A DNA stretch of 38,506 nt from Acutalibacter sp. (GCA_022511515.1 JAFLRP010000155.1:1-38506), one strand, 5' to 3'. Counted from the first letter of the stretch, positions 1 to 9,319 are shown. The notes: generated by a model from the letters alone, not told the origin. Made by a program: numbers and translations.

Positions 1-1
1 T

Positions 2-1432
2 ACGTCCGTAAACAACGGCAACGGCTTGAATATTCGGGAGGACAGCATCTACTTTGTGACAAAGGACGGAACCATCGTGGATTTCGGCGGCGGCGCCCTG
101 AGCGTGAAGGAGCCCGCCGTGGCGATCCTGCCCAATGTGGACGTGGTGGCCCCCGGAGGTAAGGTGCTGATTCCCTCTGCAGGCGTGATCATCACTCCCC
201 AGGGGGGAGAAGACGATGTGCCCATCGGGGCAGAAGTCCTTCCCGGTATCACCGTGGAGGAGGACGGCACCATCCATATTGACACAAGCAGCAAGCCTGA
301 CAACGGCAACGATTCCGACGCTGACAGCAGCGGCGGAGAGACCGATAGTGACAACAGCAGCGACAACGAAGAACCTCCCGAGAGCAACAACGAAGAGCCT
401 CCCGAGAGCAACAACGAAGAGCCTCCCGAGAGTAACAACGAAGAGCCTCCCGAGAGCAACAATGAAGAGCCTCCCGAGAGCAACAATGAAGAGCCTCCCG
501 AGAGCAACAATGAGGAACCTCCCGAGAGCAACAACGAGGAACCTCCCGAGAGTAACAATGAAGAACCACCTGAGAGCAACAGTGAAGAGCCGCCTGAGGG
601 CGGCGAAGCTGCCGACGGCGATATCGTGATTACCCCCGACGGGGAAATCATTCTGCCCGACGACAGCAGCGGAGAAGTGGGAGACGACGTGATCGTGGTG
701 GAGGACGGTACGGTTGAGACTGTGCCGGAGCTGCCCGAAGAATACGCTCCCCCGGAGGACGAAAGCCCGGAACAGGGAGAAGACGGTGTTCCCGGTGACG
801 AGCCGGCGGAAGACCGCGCGGAGGAGCTTCCCATGGACGGTGCGGCCGGGGAGGCGGATCAGGCGACCACCCAAGCGGGCGGCCTGGACGCGGTGGACAG
901 CTCCACCGGTATTTCCTGGAAGCAGCAGTCCATCATCGACCTGTTCAAAAACCGCAATACTTTTTCCTCCGACAAAACGGCAGACAGTGCGCCCATCGTG
1001 GCGCCGGGCTCCAGCGGCTATTACGAATTCAAGCTGGAAAACCCGGAAGATTTTGACATTGCCTACACCCTTTCTTTTGACGAATTATCCTTCCATCTGC
1101 CCATTCGGTATTCCGTCTTAGACGGGAGAACGAACTACAGCTACCTGTATCGAGAGCGGATCGACGCCCCGGGGACGCCCTTGGTGTCCGGTGAATTGGT
1201 GATCGCTGCTCACAGCGAGCAGAAATTCCGCATCGAATGGGATTGGATGTACGAGGATTGGTATGATATGGAAAAAGATGACGCCACCGATTTGTCGGCG
1301 GCCACACAGACGGATCGGACCTATATCCTTTCCGTCATGCTGAACGCCGTGGAGATCGTAAAAGAACCTGAGGAGTCAGAGCCCGACGTCAGCTACGCCG
1401 AAGGCGATACCCGCTACCCGGGCAAGCACTGA
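2..1432 (+). CDS. Acidic repeat surface protein with TasA/camelysin-like C-terminal domain (5' partial)
   Basis: The reading frame is open from the first bases of the window, so the N-terminus, including any signal peptide, lies upstream; 476 residues are visible. The order is: a Gly/Val/Pro-rich segment with short beta-like phrases (about residues 1-90), an Asp/Ser/Glu-rich linker, nine 8-residue EEPPESNN units, a second acidic linker, and a folded C-terminal part (about 300-470). The last part carries phrases such as IAPGSSGYYEFKLEN and YTLSFDE, typical of domains found beside SipW and TasA-like proteins in Clostridia. It lies 48 bp upstream of a SipW-type signal peptidase. I infer an extracellular matrix or wall-spanning protein; the linker probably spaces the C-terminal domain from the surface. 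The family is judged by eye, and no LPXTG or C-terminal membrane anchor is visible. Confidence 0.75.
   Translation, partial: TSVNNGNGLNIREDSIYFVTKDGTIVDFGGGALSVKEPAVAILPNVDVVAPGGKVLIPSAGVIITPQGGEDDVPIGAEVLPGITVEEDGTIHIDTSSKPDNGNDSDADSSGGETDSDNSSDNEEPPESNNEEPPESNNEEPPESNNEEPPESNNEEPPESNNEEPPESNNEEPPESNNEEPPESNNEEPPESNSEEPPEGGEAADGDIVITPDGEIILPDDSSGEVGDDVIVVEDGTVETVPELPEEYAPPEDESPEQGEDGVPGDEPAEDRAEELPMDGAAGEADQATTQAGGLDAVDSSTGISWKQQSIIDLFKNRNTFSSDKTADSAPIVAPGSSGYYEFKLENPEDFDIAYTLSFDELSFHLPIRYSVLDGRTNYSYLYRERIDAPGTPLVSGELVIAAHSEQKFRIEWDWMYEDWYDMEKDDATDLSAATQTDRTYILSVMLNAVEIVKEPEESEPDVSYAEGDTRYPGKH
368..604 (+). repeat. Tandem 24-bp coding repeat (EEPPESNN x9 plus partial unit)
   Basis: Nine full 24-bp units run from 368 to 583, followed by a degenerate tenth (584-604). 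Each encodes Glu-Glu-Pro-Pro-Glu-Ser-Asn-Asn. Units 4, 5 and 6 (440-511) are identical at DNA level, while outer units carry synonymous third-position changes and the last unit is the most diverged. This is the pattern expected from central slippage or unequal crossover with decaying edges. Confidence 0.95.
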
Positions 1433-1480
1433 CGGGAAGATGATCAGCGATAAACGAGCAAACAACAGGAGACGGACGCC

Positions 1481-1999
1481 ATGAGAATCATGATCAAGGT
1501 GCTGCGCGGCGTGTTGACAGCCGTGCTGTGCGCAGTGCTTCTCTTGAATATCTGGATGCTGGTGCAGCAGACCGTGCTGAAACGGGAGGCCCCTGAGGTG
1601 CTGGGATATTCCCAGTACATCGTGACCACCGGCAGCATGGAGCCCAACATTTCCGTGGGCGACCTGATCCTTGTGAAGGCCCAGGAGGAGTACGAGCTGG
1701 GCGACATAGTCACTTTTCACGATGCGGGCGGCGCTACCGTGACCCACCGCATTATGGGAACAGTGAGCGGACAGTTTATAACCAGGGGAGACGCCAATAA
1801 CACCGAGGACAACGACCTGCTCCCCCCCGAGCGGATCATCGGCAAGCTCCGGCTGGTGCTGCCCGGCATGGGCTACATGATAGAATTTCTCCGCTCCCCG
1901 CTGGGGATCGTGCTCCTGGTGGCGGCGGGCGTGCTGCTCATCAAGCTGCCGGATTGGATCGGCAGCGTGCGGGAGACGGGAAAACGATATAAACACTGA
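1481..1999 (+). CDS. sipW: SipW-type (ER-type) signal peptidase I
   Basis: A 172-residue membrane protease that would cleave signal peptides of exported proteins on the outer face of the membrane. There is an N-terminal membrane segment (about residues 8-30), the catalytic Ser52 in TTGSMEPN, and His89 in TVTHRI where bacterial Lep enzymes have Lys. This Ser/His arrangement defines the SipW/ER-type class. A conserved GDAN motif (Asp104) follows, then a second membrane segment (about 142-160). An AGGAG site at 1467-1471 precedes the ATG. It sits directly upstream of two proteins whose signal peptides match the SipW-dependent type, so these and the upstream repeat protein are its likely substrates, as with SipW and TasA in Bacillus. 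Length is normal for the family. Confidence 0.93.
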   Translation: MRIMIKVLRGVLTAVLCAVLLLNIWMLVQQTVLKREAPEVLGYSQYIVTTGSMEPNISVGDLILVKAQEEYELGDIVTFHDAGGATVTHRIMGTVSGQFITRGDANNTEDNDLLPPERIIGKLRLVLPGMGYMIEFLRSPLGIVLLVAAGVLLIKLPDWIGSVRETGKRYKH

Positions 2000-2046
2000 C
2001 GGAAACGGCCCTGAGACTGTTTTCCGGGGAGAAAAAGGGTAGAAAC

Positions 2047-2745
2047 ATGAGGAAATCGCCGAAGCATCGCAAAAAAACCAGCCGCCTGCCGCTGTATCTG
2101 CTGCTGGCGGTAGTGGTCACGTCCCTTGCGACCACCGGCACTTTGGCAAAATACCGTTCTGAATTCGGCGCCATCGTCGACATGAAGGTGGCGGCCTTCG
2201 CCGGCGGCGGAACGCTGGATTTTGATTTGGATGTGGACTTGGGCGGCATGTACCCCGGCGAGAGTTGCACCACGGTTTTTACCGTCCAGAATTACGACGG
2301 GGAAAAGAGCTGTGCTGTGGCCATGGATTATGAGATCCAGGTCGAGACTCAGGGAAACCTGCCCCTGGAGTTCACCCTGACGGGAACGAGAGACAGCAGC
2401 GGCGAAAACAATGTACTGGCGGGGAATTTGGTAGAAAGCGCCGACCCTGTGGAGGGCGATCCTGAGGAGGGAACGCCCGCAGGCGGCAAAAAATATCTTG
2501 CTTCCGGCGGGAAGCTGCCCATTGCCAGCGAAGCGAACGGCCAGGTACAGCACAAGTACGAGCTGAATATCGTCTGGCCGTTGGAGAAGAACGACAGCAA
2601 GTATGAGCGCGGAGTCGACAAGATTACCGTGACAGTGACCGCAGTACAGGCAAGACCTGACGCCGGACAGCCCGGGGGACAGTCCGGAGGGGAAAGCTCC
2701 GGCGGGACAGAATCCCAAGGGCCTGAGCCGGAGGAGATTGAATAG
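2047..2745 (+). CDS. SipW-dependent secreted TasA/camelysin-like protein 1
   Basis: A 232-residue exported protein. A basic N-terminus (MRKSPKHRKK) and a hydrophobic segment end in TTGTLAKY (residues 29-36), the signature of SipW-dependent signal peptides. The mature part opens with beta-strand-like text including GGTLDFDLDVDLGGMYPGES, and resembles the TasA/camelysin fold in which an immunoglobulin-like sandwich assembles into fibres. The last 25 residues are a Gly/Ser/Glu/Pro-rich tail. It follows the signal peptidase by 47 bp with its own AAGGG-type site, so the two are very likely co-transcribed. No HExxH-like metalloprotease motif was noticed, so a structural role is favoured over peptidase activity. 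Assignment is by signal peptide and context rather than strong motifs. Confidence 0.75.
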   Translation: MRKSPKHRKKTSRLPLYLLLAVVVTSLATTGTLAKYRSEFGAIVDMKVAAFAGGGTLDFDLDVDLGGMYPGESCTTVFTVQNYDGEKSCAVAMDYEIQVETQGNLPLEFTLTGTRDSSGENNVLAGNLVESADPVEGDPEEGTPAGGKKYLASGGKLPIASEANGQVQHKYELNIVWPLEKNDSKYERGVDKITVTVTAVQARPDAGQPGGQSGGESSGGTESQGPEPEEIE

Positions 2746-2783
2746 TTCGTTTTGGTAACGATTTGCTTGAAGAGGTGCGTCCC

Positions 2784-3551
2784 ATGAAAGGGAAGAAAGG
2801 GATCATCAACCGGGTGTTGGCGGCATTGTGTTTCACAATGGCGCTGATTTTGCTGCTTTCCGGTTTGGGCGCTACCCTGGCAAAGTACATTCGGCAGGAC
2901 GCGAACCATGGGTTGGCGACGGCGGCGCCTTTCTACTTTGAAAGCGAAGAGCTGGCGGAGGAGCCTCTCTATCATCATCTTACCGAACCGGCGGGCGGAC
3001 AGTTGGAGATCAAATTCACCCTGTCCAATTTCATTGAAGAAACGCGGTATACCGGCAGGGAGATAAAGTACAACTATCAGGTGGTGGACGCGAACGGGAA
3101 CACCATCGAGGGAAAGGGCGGCACAGGAACACTGGACGGAAGTGGCCCGAATACGGCGGAAATATCCATCGCCGTGGACAAGTCGAGCTTCAGCGGCGAG
3201 ATCGACGGCGCTAAAGTGGATTATGTTACGGTGATCGCCAGCTCACTCTCTCCCTATGCCAAGACCCTCAGCGCGGAGTACGGCTTTACCCCCAGAGACC
3301 CCGAGCTGCAATACAGTGTGGAAGAGCAGGAAGGCGCCGTGGTGCTGGAAATTGCCGGCGGAAACGGCAGCCCGGTGACGGTCACATGGCCGTCGTCTCT
3401 GCTGACAGACCCCTATAATGAGATATTGGAAGACGTTTCCGGCAGCAGCGTGACCTTTACCCCCCAGCCGGGAAACCGCTATGCCCTGACTTTCCTGAAG
3501 GAAAGCGGCGGGACTTACAGCAAAGAAGATTTCACCGTGACACAGGAGTAG
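2784..3551 (+). CDS. SipW-dependent secreted TasA/camelysin-like protein 2
   Basis: A 255-residue exported protein. ATG 2784 is chosen over an in-frame TTG at 2763 because an AGAGGTG ribosome site (2771-2777) lies 6 bp upstream of it. The N-terminus is basic (MKGKKG), followed by a hydrophobic stretch ending in GATLAKYIRQD (about residues 29-39), again a SipW-dependent-type signal. The mature region is predicted beta-rich with repeated hydrophobic/hydrophilic alternation and no cysteine after the signal segment. It is the second candidate substrate of the adjacent peptidase; a pair may form major and minor subunits of one fibre, as TasA and TapA do in Bacillus, though no TapA similarity is visible. 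The function beyond export is inferred from position. Confidence 0.72.
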   Translation: MKGKKGIINRVLAALCFTMALILLLSGLGATLAKYIRQDANHGLATAAPFYFESEELAEEPLYHHLTEPAGGQLEIKFTLSNFIEETRYTGREIKYNYQVVDANGNTIEGKGGTGTLDGSGPNTAEISIAVDKSSFSGEIDGAKVDYVTVIASSLSPYAKTLSAEYGFTPRDPELQYSVEEQEGAVVLEIAGGNGSPVTVTWPSSLLTDPYNEILEDVSGSSVTFTPQPGNRYALTFLKESGGTYSKEDFTVTQE

Positions 3552-3597
3552 TATTCCCCGGAAAAATCCCAAACGGTTTGGAAAGGAGGTGCGTTTC

Positions 3598-6315
3598 ATG
3601 AAGCTTTTGGAAAGGATCAAGAAAGAAGCGGGCATGGTGCTATGCGTGCTGCTCTCTGCGGTGCTGGTCACTGCCAGCTTTTCCGCAAACGGTCTGACCG
3701 TGATCGCCAGCGGGCTGGAACGCACCTTTGATATCGGCGTGAACCCGGAAAGCGTTACCGCCACCCTGTCCGAGGACGGCGTGCTGACCGTCAAGGGCTC
3801 CGGCGCCATCCGGGATTTTACGGAGAACACCGCGCCTTTTGCCGACTGTAAGATCAAAACCGTCAAGTTGGGCGCGGACATTACCGCTGTCGGCGACTAT
3901 ACTTTTTATAATTGCGGCGAGCTGACCGGCACGCTGGTACTGCCCAAGGGGCTTTTGCGCATTGGAAGCTGCGCCTTTTCCGGCAGCAGCGAGGCCCTTG
4001 CCCCCAAGCCCGCCTCCGTGGAAAATTCCTTCACGGAATCGCTGGTCACCAGGCGGAAGACTCTCAAAATCGTCGAGAGTGCCAGCCGGTCGGAGCTTGC
4101 GGAGGAAGAACCTGTAGAGAGTGCGCCTGCGGAAAGCGAATCTGGGGACGGCGATCCTGAGGAGAACGGATCTGCGGACAGCGAGCCTGAGGACAGCGAT
4201 TCGGAAAGCTCCGAAGAAGAATCTTCCGCCAGTTCTCCGGCGGACAGCAGTACAGCGCCCAGCCAGGAACAAACCGAGACAAAATATATCATTGAACGGA
4301 TCGTCCAGCAGGAAATCGGGGAGGAAATTTTCTTTCCCCGGGCGGACGGGCCTGCGTTCCTCTGCTCGGCGGAGAACGAGACCTTCCGGGCAGCCATGCT
4401 GGCGGCAGGATATCGGGAAGCGGGAACTCTCCTTTCCGTGACGTTCCACTGCGGCGAGGGCAGCAGCACTGAGGGCGATGCTTTGGCGAAAAATCTTCCC
4501 GTGCTGGACGGGCGGATCGTTTTGCCGGATGTGCCCGCCGAATTTTCCGCTCCGGCGGGAAACGGCTTGTACCGCTATGCGTTCCGCGGCTGGACGGAAT
4601 CCAAAGACGCTGCCGGCACGGTGCGGGCAGCGGGATCCGGATTCGACTTGGGAGACAGAACGGACCTGTATTTCATTGCAAACTGGAAGCGGGAGCTGAC
4701 GGCTGAAATCGCCGTTCAGGAGGACGGCAGCGTCCGCGTGTTCACTGTTCCCGCTCTGGAGGGATATGATACCCTGACCTATCGCTGGCAGACCTGTACG
4801 CTGGCGGCAGGGGAAGAAATTCCGTCCGACGAAGAAACGTTGCCTTGGGAGGATATTCCCAATGGGACCGCTCAAAGCTACCGTTGGGACATCGTTCCCA
4901 CAGACACCGAGAAATTATTCCGCTGTGTGGTGACGGTGCAGAAGCAGCAGAATTTCCTGCAGGCGCTGTTCGGCACGGAGGAAGAGCAGGAGGCGGCGTT
5001 TGCCGCCGTAAAGGCGCTCCCTGATGAAACAAAGGACACCGGCATGTCTCAGGGCACGGCGATCATTCGGGGAAGAAGCTTTTTGGGCAGCATTTCCGGC
5101 GCGCACCCCACCATTGGGACCGGAGGCGCTGTGACAGCAAGCTTTGTTTCCCAGTACGCGCCCACCGGTAAAGACAACACCCGCCTGCTTCTGTGCAAAA
5201 AGGACGGAGAGACCTTCGTGAAAGCGAATTTCCCCGCCGGAACCAAGTTGGTGCTGGGCGATATGACCGCCGGAGCTTGCAGATATTACAGCTATACCGT
5301 CGGGAGTGCAAGCGCTGAAATTCCTCTGACCGGTTTTGCGGCAGTGAGCGGAGCGGCAAAGTACGCCTCTCCCGCCGCAAGTGAGAAGAATATGACAGAA
5401 AAATTGTTGATCGTGGCGGATTTCTCCGGCGGGGAGCTTCCTCAGGGCGAATACGGCTTGGCGGTGCTTCACAGCGCCGAGGAAAAACCCGACACTGCCC
5501 AGAAAGCGACCTTCGCCGTGACAGCCGCGTCAGGGAGCAGTTTGGGATTGACCCTGCAAGAGTCCGATTCTATGACTTGGAGCATTACCGTTTCGCCCGC
5601 TGTTTCCGGCATCGACAGCCGGTACGCGGCGGGGGCCTGCATTCGCCTATGGCTCACCGATCCCGACGGGCAAAACCAGATCGCCTTACCCAGCGAAATG
5701 CCGGTGACCGGCAGCGGGGCGGAGAATCTTTTGCCGGAGCAGGACGGTTCTCTGACCTTTACCATGCCGGCAAACGGCGCGGCAAGCCTGTCCCTGCAGC
5801 TTTCCGGCCTGCAGGAGAGCGTTCTGCCCAACGGAGAATATCAGCTTCACGCATCTTTGGCCCCCAGAGCGGGACTGCAAATGAGCAGCCGTCAGGGGCA
5901 AATCGACGCCGCAGCCGCAGTGGATGTTTCCCTGACTCGCAGTGCGGGAGAGGGAGGAGAAAAGCGCAATCTCAGCATTTCTCTGGATGACGATTCCCAG
6001 CGTCTGCTGGACGTTTCCGAAGGGACCGCAGCGATGGATCTCACCCTGAGCTATGCCGGCATTCAGGAGAGGGATACCCTTCAGACGGAAGTGCTGTGCA
6101 AGACCGGCGCAGACCCCGACGACAGCAGCTATTCCCCTGCGTCCGGCGATTGGGATATCTCTCCCGTGTCCGTTTCTGCCCCGTCTGGCACCACAGAAAT
6201 ACGCCTGACAGTCCCTCAGGGGCAATCCCCCGGCACCTATTGCCTCCGCGTCAGTATCGCGGACCATTCCGGCAGTATTGTGGCCAAGGAGCTGTATTAC
6301 TTTATTGTAGAGTAG
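3598..6315 (+). CDS. Large secreted BspA-like LRR / InlB-repeat surface protein
   Basis: ATG 3598 is preferred over GTG 3589 because a near-perfect AAAGGAGGT site (3582-3590) is spaced 7 bp from it, giving 905 residues. The order is: a signal peptide (about 1-37), a short BspA-type leucine-rich region (about 50-130; phrases such as IGSCAFSG and VGDYTFYNCGELTG), a Ser/Glu/Asp/Pro-rich low-complexity linker (about 168-222), an InlB-type beta-grasp repeat (about 277-365; VTFHCGEG through to AFRGWTE and ANWKR), then about 540 residues of beta-rich sequence that I do not recognise. No sortase motif or C-terminal membrane anchor is visible, so retention may depend on the matrix. It is the last surface protein of the SipW locus. 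The signal peptide is ordinary-looking rather than SipW-type. An adhesion or matrix role is inferred. Confidence 0.8.
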   Translation: MKLLERIKKEAGMVLCVLLSAVLVTASFSANGLTVIASGLERTFDIGVNPESVTATLSEDGVLTVKGSGAIRDFTENTAPFADCKIKTVKLGADITAVGDYTFYNCGELTGTLVLPKGLLRIGSCAFSGSSEALAPKPASVENSFTESLVTRRKTLKIVESASRSELAEEEPVESAPAESESGDGDPEENGSADSEPEDSDSESSEEESSASSPADSSTAPSQEQTETKYIIERIVQQEIGEEIFFPRADGPAFLCSAENETFRAAMLAAGYREAGTLLSVTFHCGEGSSTEGDALAKNLPVLDGRIVLPDVPAEFSAPAGNGLYRYAFRGWTESKDAAGTVRAAGSGFDLGDRTDLYFIANWKRELTAEIAVQEDGSVRVFTVPALEGYDTLTYRWQTCTLAAGEEIPSDEETLPWEDIPNGTAQSYRWDIVPTDTEKLFRCVVTVQKQQNFLQALFGTEEEQEAAFAAVKALPDETKDTGMSQGTAIIRGRSFLGSISGAHPTIGTGGAVTASFVSQYAPTGKDNTRLLLCKKDGETFVKANFPAGTKLVLGDMTAGACRYYSYTVGSASAEIPLTGFAAVSGAAKYASPAASEKNMTEKLLIVADFSGGELPQGEYGLAVLHSAEEKPDTAQKATFAVTAASGSSLGLTLQESDSMTWSITVSPAVSGIDSRYAAGACIRLWLTDPDGQNQIALPSEMPVTGSGAENLLPEQDGSLTFTMPANGAASLSLQLSGLQESVLPNGEYQLHASLAPRAGLQMSSRQGQIDAAAAVDVSLTRSAGEGGEKRNLSISLDDDSQRLLDVSEGTAAMDLTLSYAGIQERDTLQTEVLCKTGADPDDSSYSPASGDWDISPVSVSAPSGTTEIRLTVPQGQSPGTYCLRVSIADHSGSIVAKELYYFIVE

Positions 6316-6364
6316 GGACCAAAAGTCCTTTCCTATCATTTGACCGCAAAGGAGAAAACAAAGT

Positions 6365-7378
6365 ATGGGACGGGTTGCCTATATCATTCGCTGCGCCCTC
6401 CGTATGGATTATAAAAACCTGTTCAGGACGGTGGGCGAGGCGCACAAAATCAGCGGCAAGAACCGGCTTTGGCTGCTGATTGACATCGTCAATTGCGGAT
6501 TTCGCTACGGCGCAGGTCATATGGACTATCTGCTGTGCGCTTTTTACGATAAGACTCCTGCCCAGCGCGCCACATTTGTTACCCGGGGCATCAACAATAC
6601 GGTAACGGGGATGCTCAACGATTCCGCCTATTACGAGACCTTTGATGACAAGGAGAAATTCTACACCGCCTTTGCGCCCTATCTGCATCGGGACTGGCTG
6701 CCGCTGGAAAGCGCTTCTGAGGAGGCGCTGAATGCCTTTTTGGAGGCCCACGAGTCGTTTATTCTCAAGCCCAGAGGCGCGGCTTGCGGCGCGGGAGTGG
6801 AAAAGAGAAACCGAAAAGACTTCCCTACCGTCCAGGCGCTGCGGGAATACGGGAAAGAAGCCGGTGTGGATCTCATCGAGGAGCTGGTGATCCAGCATCC
6901 CGATATGGACCGCATGGCTTCCGGATCCGTGAATACCGTGCGAGTGATGACCGTTCTGACGGAGGGTCAGCCCCATATCCTCTACGCCAGTCTACGTATC
7001 GGCAACAGCGACCGCCCGGTGGACAACATCAACGCCGGCGGCATGTTCGCGCCGGTGGATACGGAAACGGGAGTCCTGACCTGTGAGGCCATCGATAAAG
7101 ACAGCAAGGTCTATAAGGCCCATCCGAAAACCGGCTGTACCATCCGGGGCTTTCAGATCCCCTGTTGGCAGGAGGTCAAGGAAATGTGCCTGGACGCGGC
7201 CCGCGTTGTGCCCCAAATGGGCTATGTGGGCTGGGATGTGGCTGTCACGGATGACGGCCCGCTGCTCATCGAAGGCAACAATATGCCCGGTCACGACATC
7301 CTTCCCCAAATGCCCGTCCACACGCCGGACAATCTGGGCTACCTGCCGGTCTATCGGAAGTATATCAAAAATCTGTAA
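6365..7378 (+). CDS. Sugar-transfer-associated ATP-grasp protein
   Basis: A 337-residue ATP-grasp enzyme. Phrases typical of the sugar-transfer-associated ATP-grasp family are present: FILKPRGAACGAGVE (nucleotide-binding Lys and Gly-rich loop, about residues 137-151), EELVIQHP, SVNTVRVMT, NINAGGMFAPVD, and the metal-binding end VGWDVAVTDDGPLLIEGNN. The family forms carboxylate-amine type bonds and is usually encoded among exopolysaccharide or teichuronopeptide genes; its substrate is not known here. It starts 49 bp after the large surface protein with an AAAGGAG site and is followed by a clear terminator, so it is probably the last gene of the surface operon. This suggests attachment of an amino acid or glycan to matrix or wall polymer, an inference only. 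Confidence 0.85.
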   Translation: MGRVAYIIRCALRMDYKNLFRTVGEAHKISGKNRLWLLIDIVNCGFRYGAGHMDYLLCAFYDKTPAQRATFVTRGINNTVTGMLNDSAYYETFDDKEKFYTAFAPYLHRDWLPLESASEEALNAFLEAHESFILKPRGAACGAGVEKRNRKDFPTVQALREYGKEAGVDLIEELVIQHPDMDRMASGSVNTVRVMTVLTEGQPHILYASLRIGNSDRPVDNINAGGMFAPVDTETGVLTCEAIDKDSKVYKAHPKTGCTIRGFQIPCWQEVKEMCLDAARVVPQMGYVGWDVAVTDDGPLLIEGNNMPGHDILPQMPVHTPDNLGYLPVYRKYIKNL

Positions 7379-7409
7379 GAAACAGGGCAGCGTGCGAAAA
7401 GAATCAAAG

Positions 7410-7443
7410 GACTTGGCGACTTTTTGCCAAGTCTTTTCTTTTT
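7410..7443 (+). terminator. Rho-independent terminator after the surface locus
   Basis: Inverted repeat GACTTGGC (7410-7417) and GCCAAGTC (7426-7433) with an 8-nt loop, followed by TTTTCTTTTT. It separates the surface operon from lepA. Confidence 0.9.
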
Positions 7444-7456
7444 GCCCCGTATCGTG

Positions 7457-7462
7457 TATAAT
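7457..7462 (+). promoter_or_regulatory. Candidate -10 box for lepA
   Basis: A consensus TATAAT lies 55 bp upstream of the lepA start, just after the preceding terminator. The -35 position overlaps the terminator T-tract and does not match TTGACA well, so the assignment rests on the -10 alone. Confidence 0.4.
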
Positions 7463-7516
7463 AACAAGAAGAAAATCCTTTGGGCAACGGTTGCCGTTGC
7501 CCTTGTGAGGCATGGT

Positions 7517-9319
7517 ATGGATAGAAGTAAAATCAGAAATTTCAGTATCGTGGCGCACATCGACCACGGAAAGAGCACCCTGGCGGACCGGATCTTGGAG
7601 CAGACCAAGGCCGTTCCCCTGCGGGAAATGGAAAATCAGCTCCTGGACAATATGGACTTGGAGCGGGAACGGGGCATCACCATCAAGGCCCATGCGGTCA
7701 CGCTGGTGTACACCGCCTCCGACGGCGAGGATTACGTGTTCAATCTCATCGACACCCCCGGCCATGTGGACTTCAATTACGAGGTTTCCCGTTCCTTAGC
7801 GGCCTGTGAGGGCGCGATTTTGATCGTGGACGCTTCTCAGGGCATCGAAGCCCAAACGCTGGCAAACACCTATCTGGCGGTGGACGCCGGACTGGAGCTT
7901 TTGCCGGTGATCAACAAAATTGACTTAGTCAGCGCAGACCCGGACCGGGTCTGCCACGAAATCGAAAACGTCATCGGCATTCCCGCCATGGACGCTCCCC
8001 GCATTTCCGCCAAAACCGGCCAAAATGTGGAGGAAGTATTGGAGCGCATCGTCACCGACATTCCCGCTCCCACCGGGGACGAAAACGCCCCCCTGCAGGC
8101 GCTGATTTTCGATTCCTATTACGACCCGTATCGGGGGGTTATCGTCTACGTGCGAATGAAGGAGGGCACGGTGAGGCCCGGCGATACCATTCGCATGATG
8201 GCTACCGGCGGGGAATTCACCGTGGTGGAATGCGGCTTCATGCGGGCCACTTCTTTAGAGCCCGCCGATGCTCTGTACGCCGGGGAGGTGGGCTATATCG
8301 CCGCGTCCATCAAGGAAGTGCGGCAGGCGCAGGTGGGCGACACCGTCACCTTGGCGGACCGCCCGGCGGCAGAGCCTTTAGAGGGCTACCGGGCCGTGCA
8401 GCCCATGGTGTTCTGCGGCGTGTACCCGGCGGACGGCGCCCATTACACCGACCTGCGGGACGCGCTGGAAAAGCTGCGGCTCAACGACGCTTCCCTGTCC
8501 TTTGAACCGGAAACCTCGGCGGCCTTAGGCTTCGGCTTCCGCTGCGGATTTTTGGGGCTTTTGCACATGGAGATCATTCAGGAGCGGCTGGAGAGAGAGT
8601 ACAATTTAGATCTCATCACCACCGCCCCCAGCGTGGTCTATAAAATCAAAAAGACCAACGGCGAGGAGATCAGCATCGACAACCCCACCAATTACCCCGA
8701 TCCCGCCACCATTCAGAGCGCGGAGGAGCCCATTACCAACGCCCACATTTACTCTCCGGCGGAGTACGTGGGGAACATTATGGACTTGTGCCAAGAGCGC
8801 AGAGGCGTGTTCAAGGACATGAGCTATCTGGACACCGACCGGGTGGATATCCACTACGAGCTGCCCTTAAATGAAATCGTCTATGACTTTTTTGACGCGC
8901 TGAAATCGAGGACCAGAGGGTACGCGTCCTTTGACTACGAGCTGATGGGTTACCGCCCCAGCCAGCTTGTAAAACTGGATATCATGTTAAACGGCGAGAT
9001 CGTGGACGCTTTGTCGTTTATTCTCCACGCGGAGAAAGCCTACCCCCGGGCCAGAAAAATGACGGAAAAGCTGAAGGAGAAAATTCCCCGGCAGCTTTTT
9101 GAGGTGCCCATTCAGGCCTGTATCGGCGGGAAAATTATCGCCCGGGAGACGGTGAAGGCCATGCGGAAAGACGTGCTGGCCAAGTGCTACGGCGGCGACA
9201 TCACCCGCAAGAAGAAGCTCCTGGAAAAGCAGAAAGAAGGCAAAAAGCGCATGCGCCAGTTGGGCACGGTAGAAGTGCCTCAGGAGGCGTTCATGGCGGT
9301 TTTGAAATTAGATGAATGA
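7517..9319 (+). CDS. lepA: Elongation factor 4 (LepA) GTPase
   Basis: A 600-residue translational GTPase, the normal length for LepA. G1 is [10 protein letters not shown]2 includes [10 protein letters not shown]3 is DTPGHVDF and G4 is NKID. The C-terminus has the LepA-specific end ([20 protein letters not shown]). EF4 binds ribosomes and is linked to back-translocation and to 30S assembly or initiation. The start is ATG 7517 (MDRSKIRN), with GTGAGG at 7505-7510 spaced 6 bp. The open frame continues further upstream, but that part runs through the terminator and lacks a ribosome site. In Firmicutes lepA is typically followed directly by hemW; here a small unrelated gene intervenes. Confidence 0.97.
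   Translation: MDRSKIRNFSIVAHIDHGKSTLADRILEQTKAVPLREMENQLLDNMDLERERGITIKAHAVTLVYTASDGEDYVFNLIDTPGHVDFNYEVSRSLAACEGAILIVDASQGIEAQTLANTYLAVDAGLELLPVINKIDLVSADPDRVCHEIENVIGIPAMDAPRISAKTGQNVEEVLERIVTDIPAPTGDENAPLQALIFDSYYDPYRGVIVYVRMKEGTVRPGDTIRMMATGGEFTVVECGFMRATSLEPADALYAGEVGYIAASIKEVRQAQVGDTVTLADRPAAEPLEGYRAVQPMVFCGVYPADGAHYTDLRDALEKLRLNDASLSFEPETSAALGFGFRCGFLGLLHMEIIQERLEREYNLDLITTAPSVVYKIKKTNGEEISIDNPTNYPDPATIQSAEEPITNAHIYSPAEYVGNIMDLCQERRGVFKDMSYLDTDRVDIHYELPLNEIVYDFFDALKSRTRGYASFDYELMGYRPSQLVKLDIMLNGEIVDALSFILHAEKAYPRARKMTEKLKEKIPRQLFEVPIQACIGGKIIARETVKAMRKDVLAKCYGGDITRKKKLLEKQKEGKKRMRQLGTVEVPQEAFMAVLKLDE

Noticed and set aside
368-604. Tandem 24-bp units as a possible CRISPR array
   Set aside because: Units are directly adjacent with no spacers and are in frame within a protein gene.
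49-834. Long minus-strand open frame with repeated Ser/Gly/Leu units
   Set aside because: It is the antisense shadow of the 24-bp coding repeat; the plus frame has the acidic repeat, a folded C-terminus and a downstream operon.
7424-7516. Upstream extension of LepA
   Set aside because: The extra codons run through the terminator T-tract and the -10 box; ATG 7517 has a spaced ribosome site and gives the family N-terminus.
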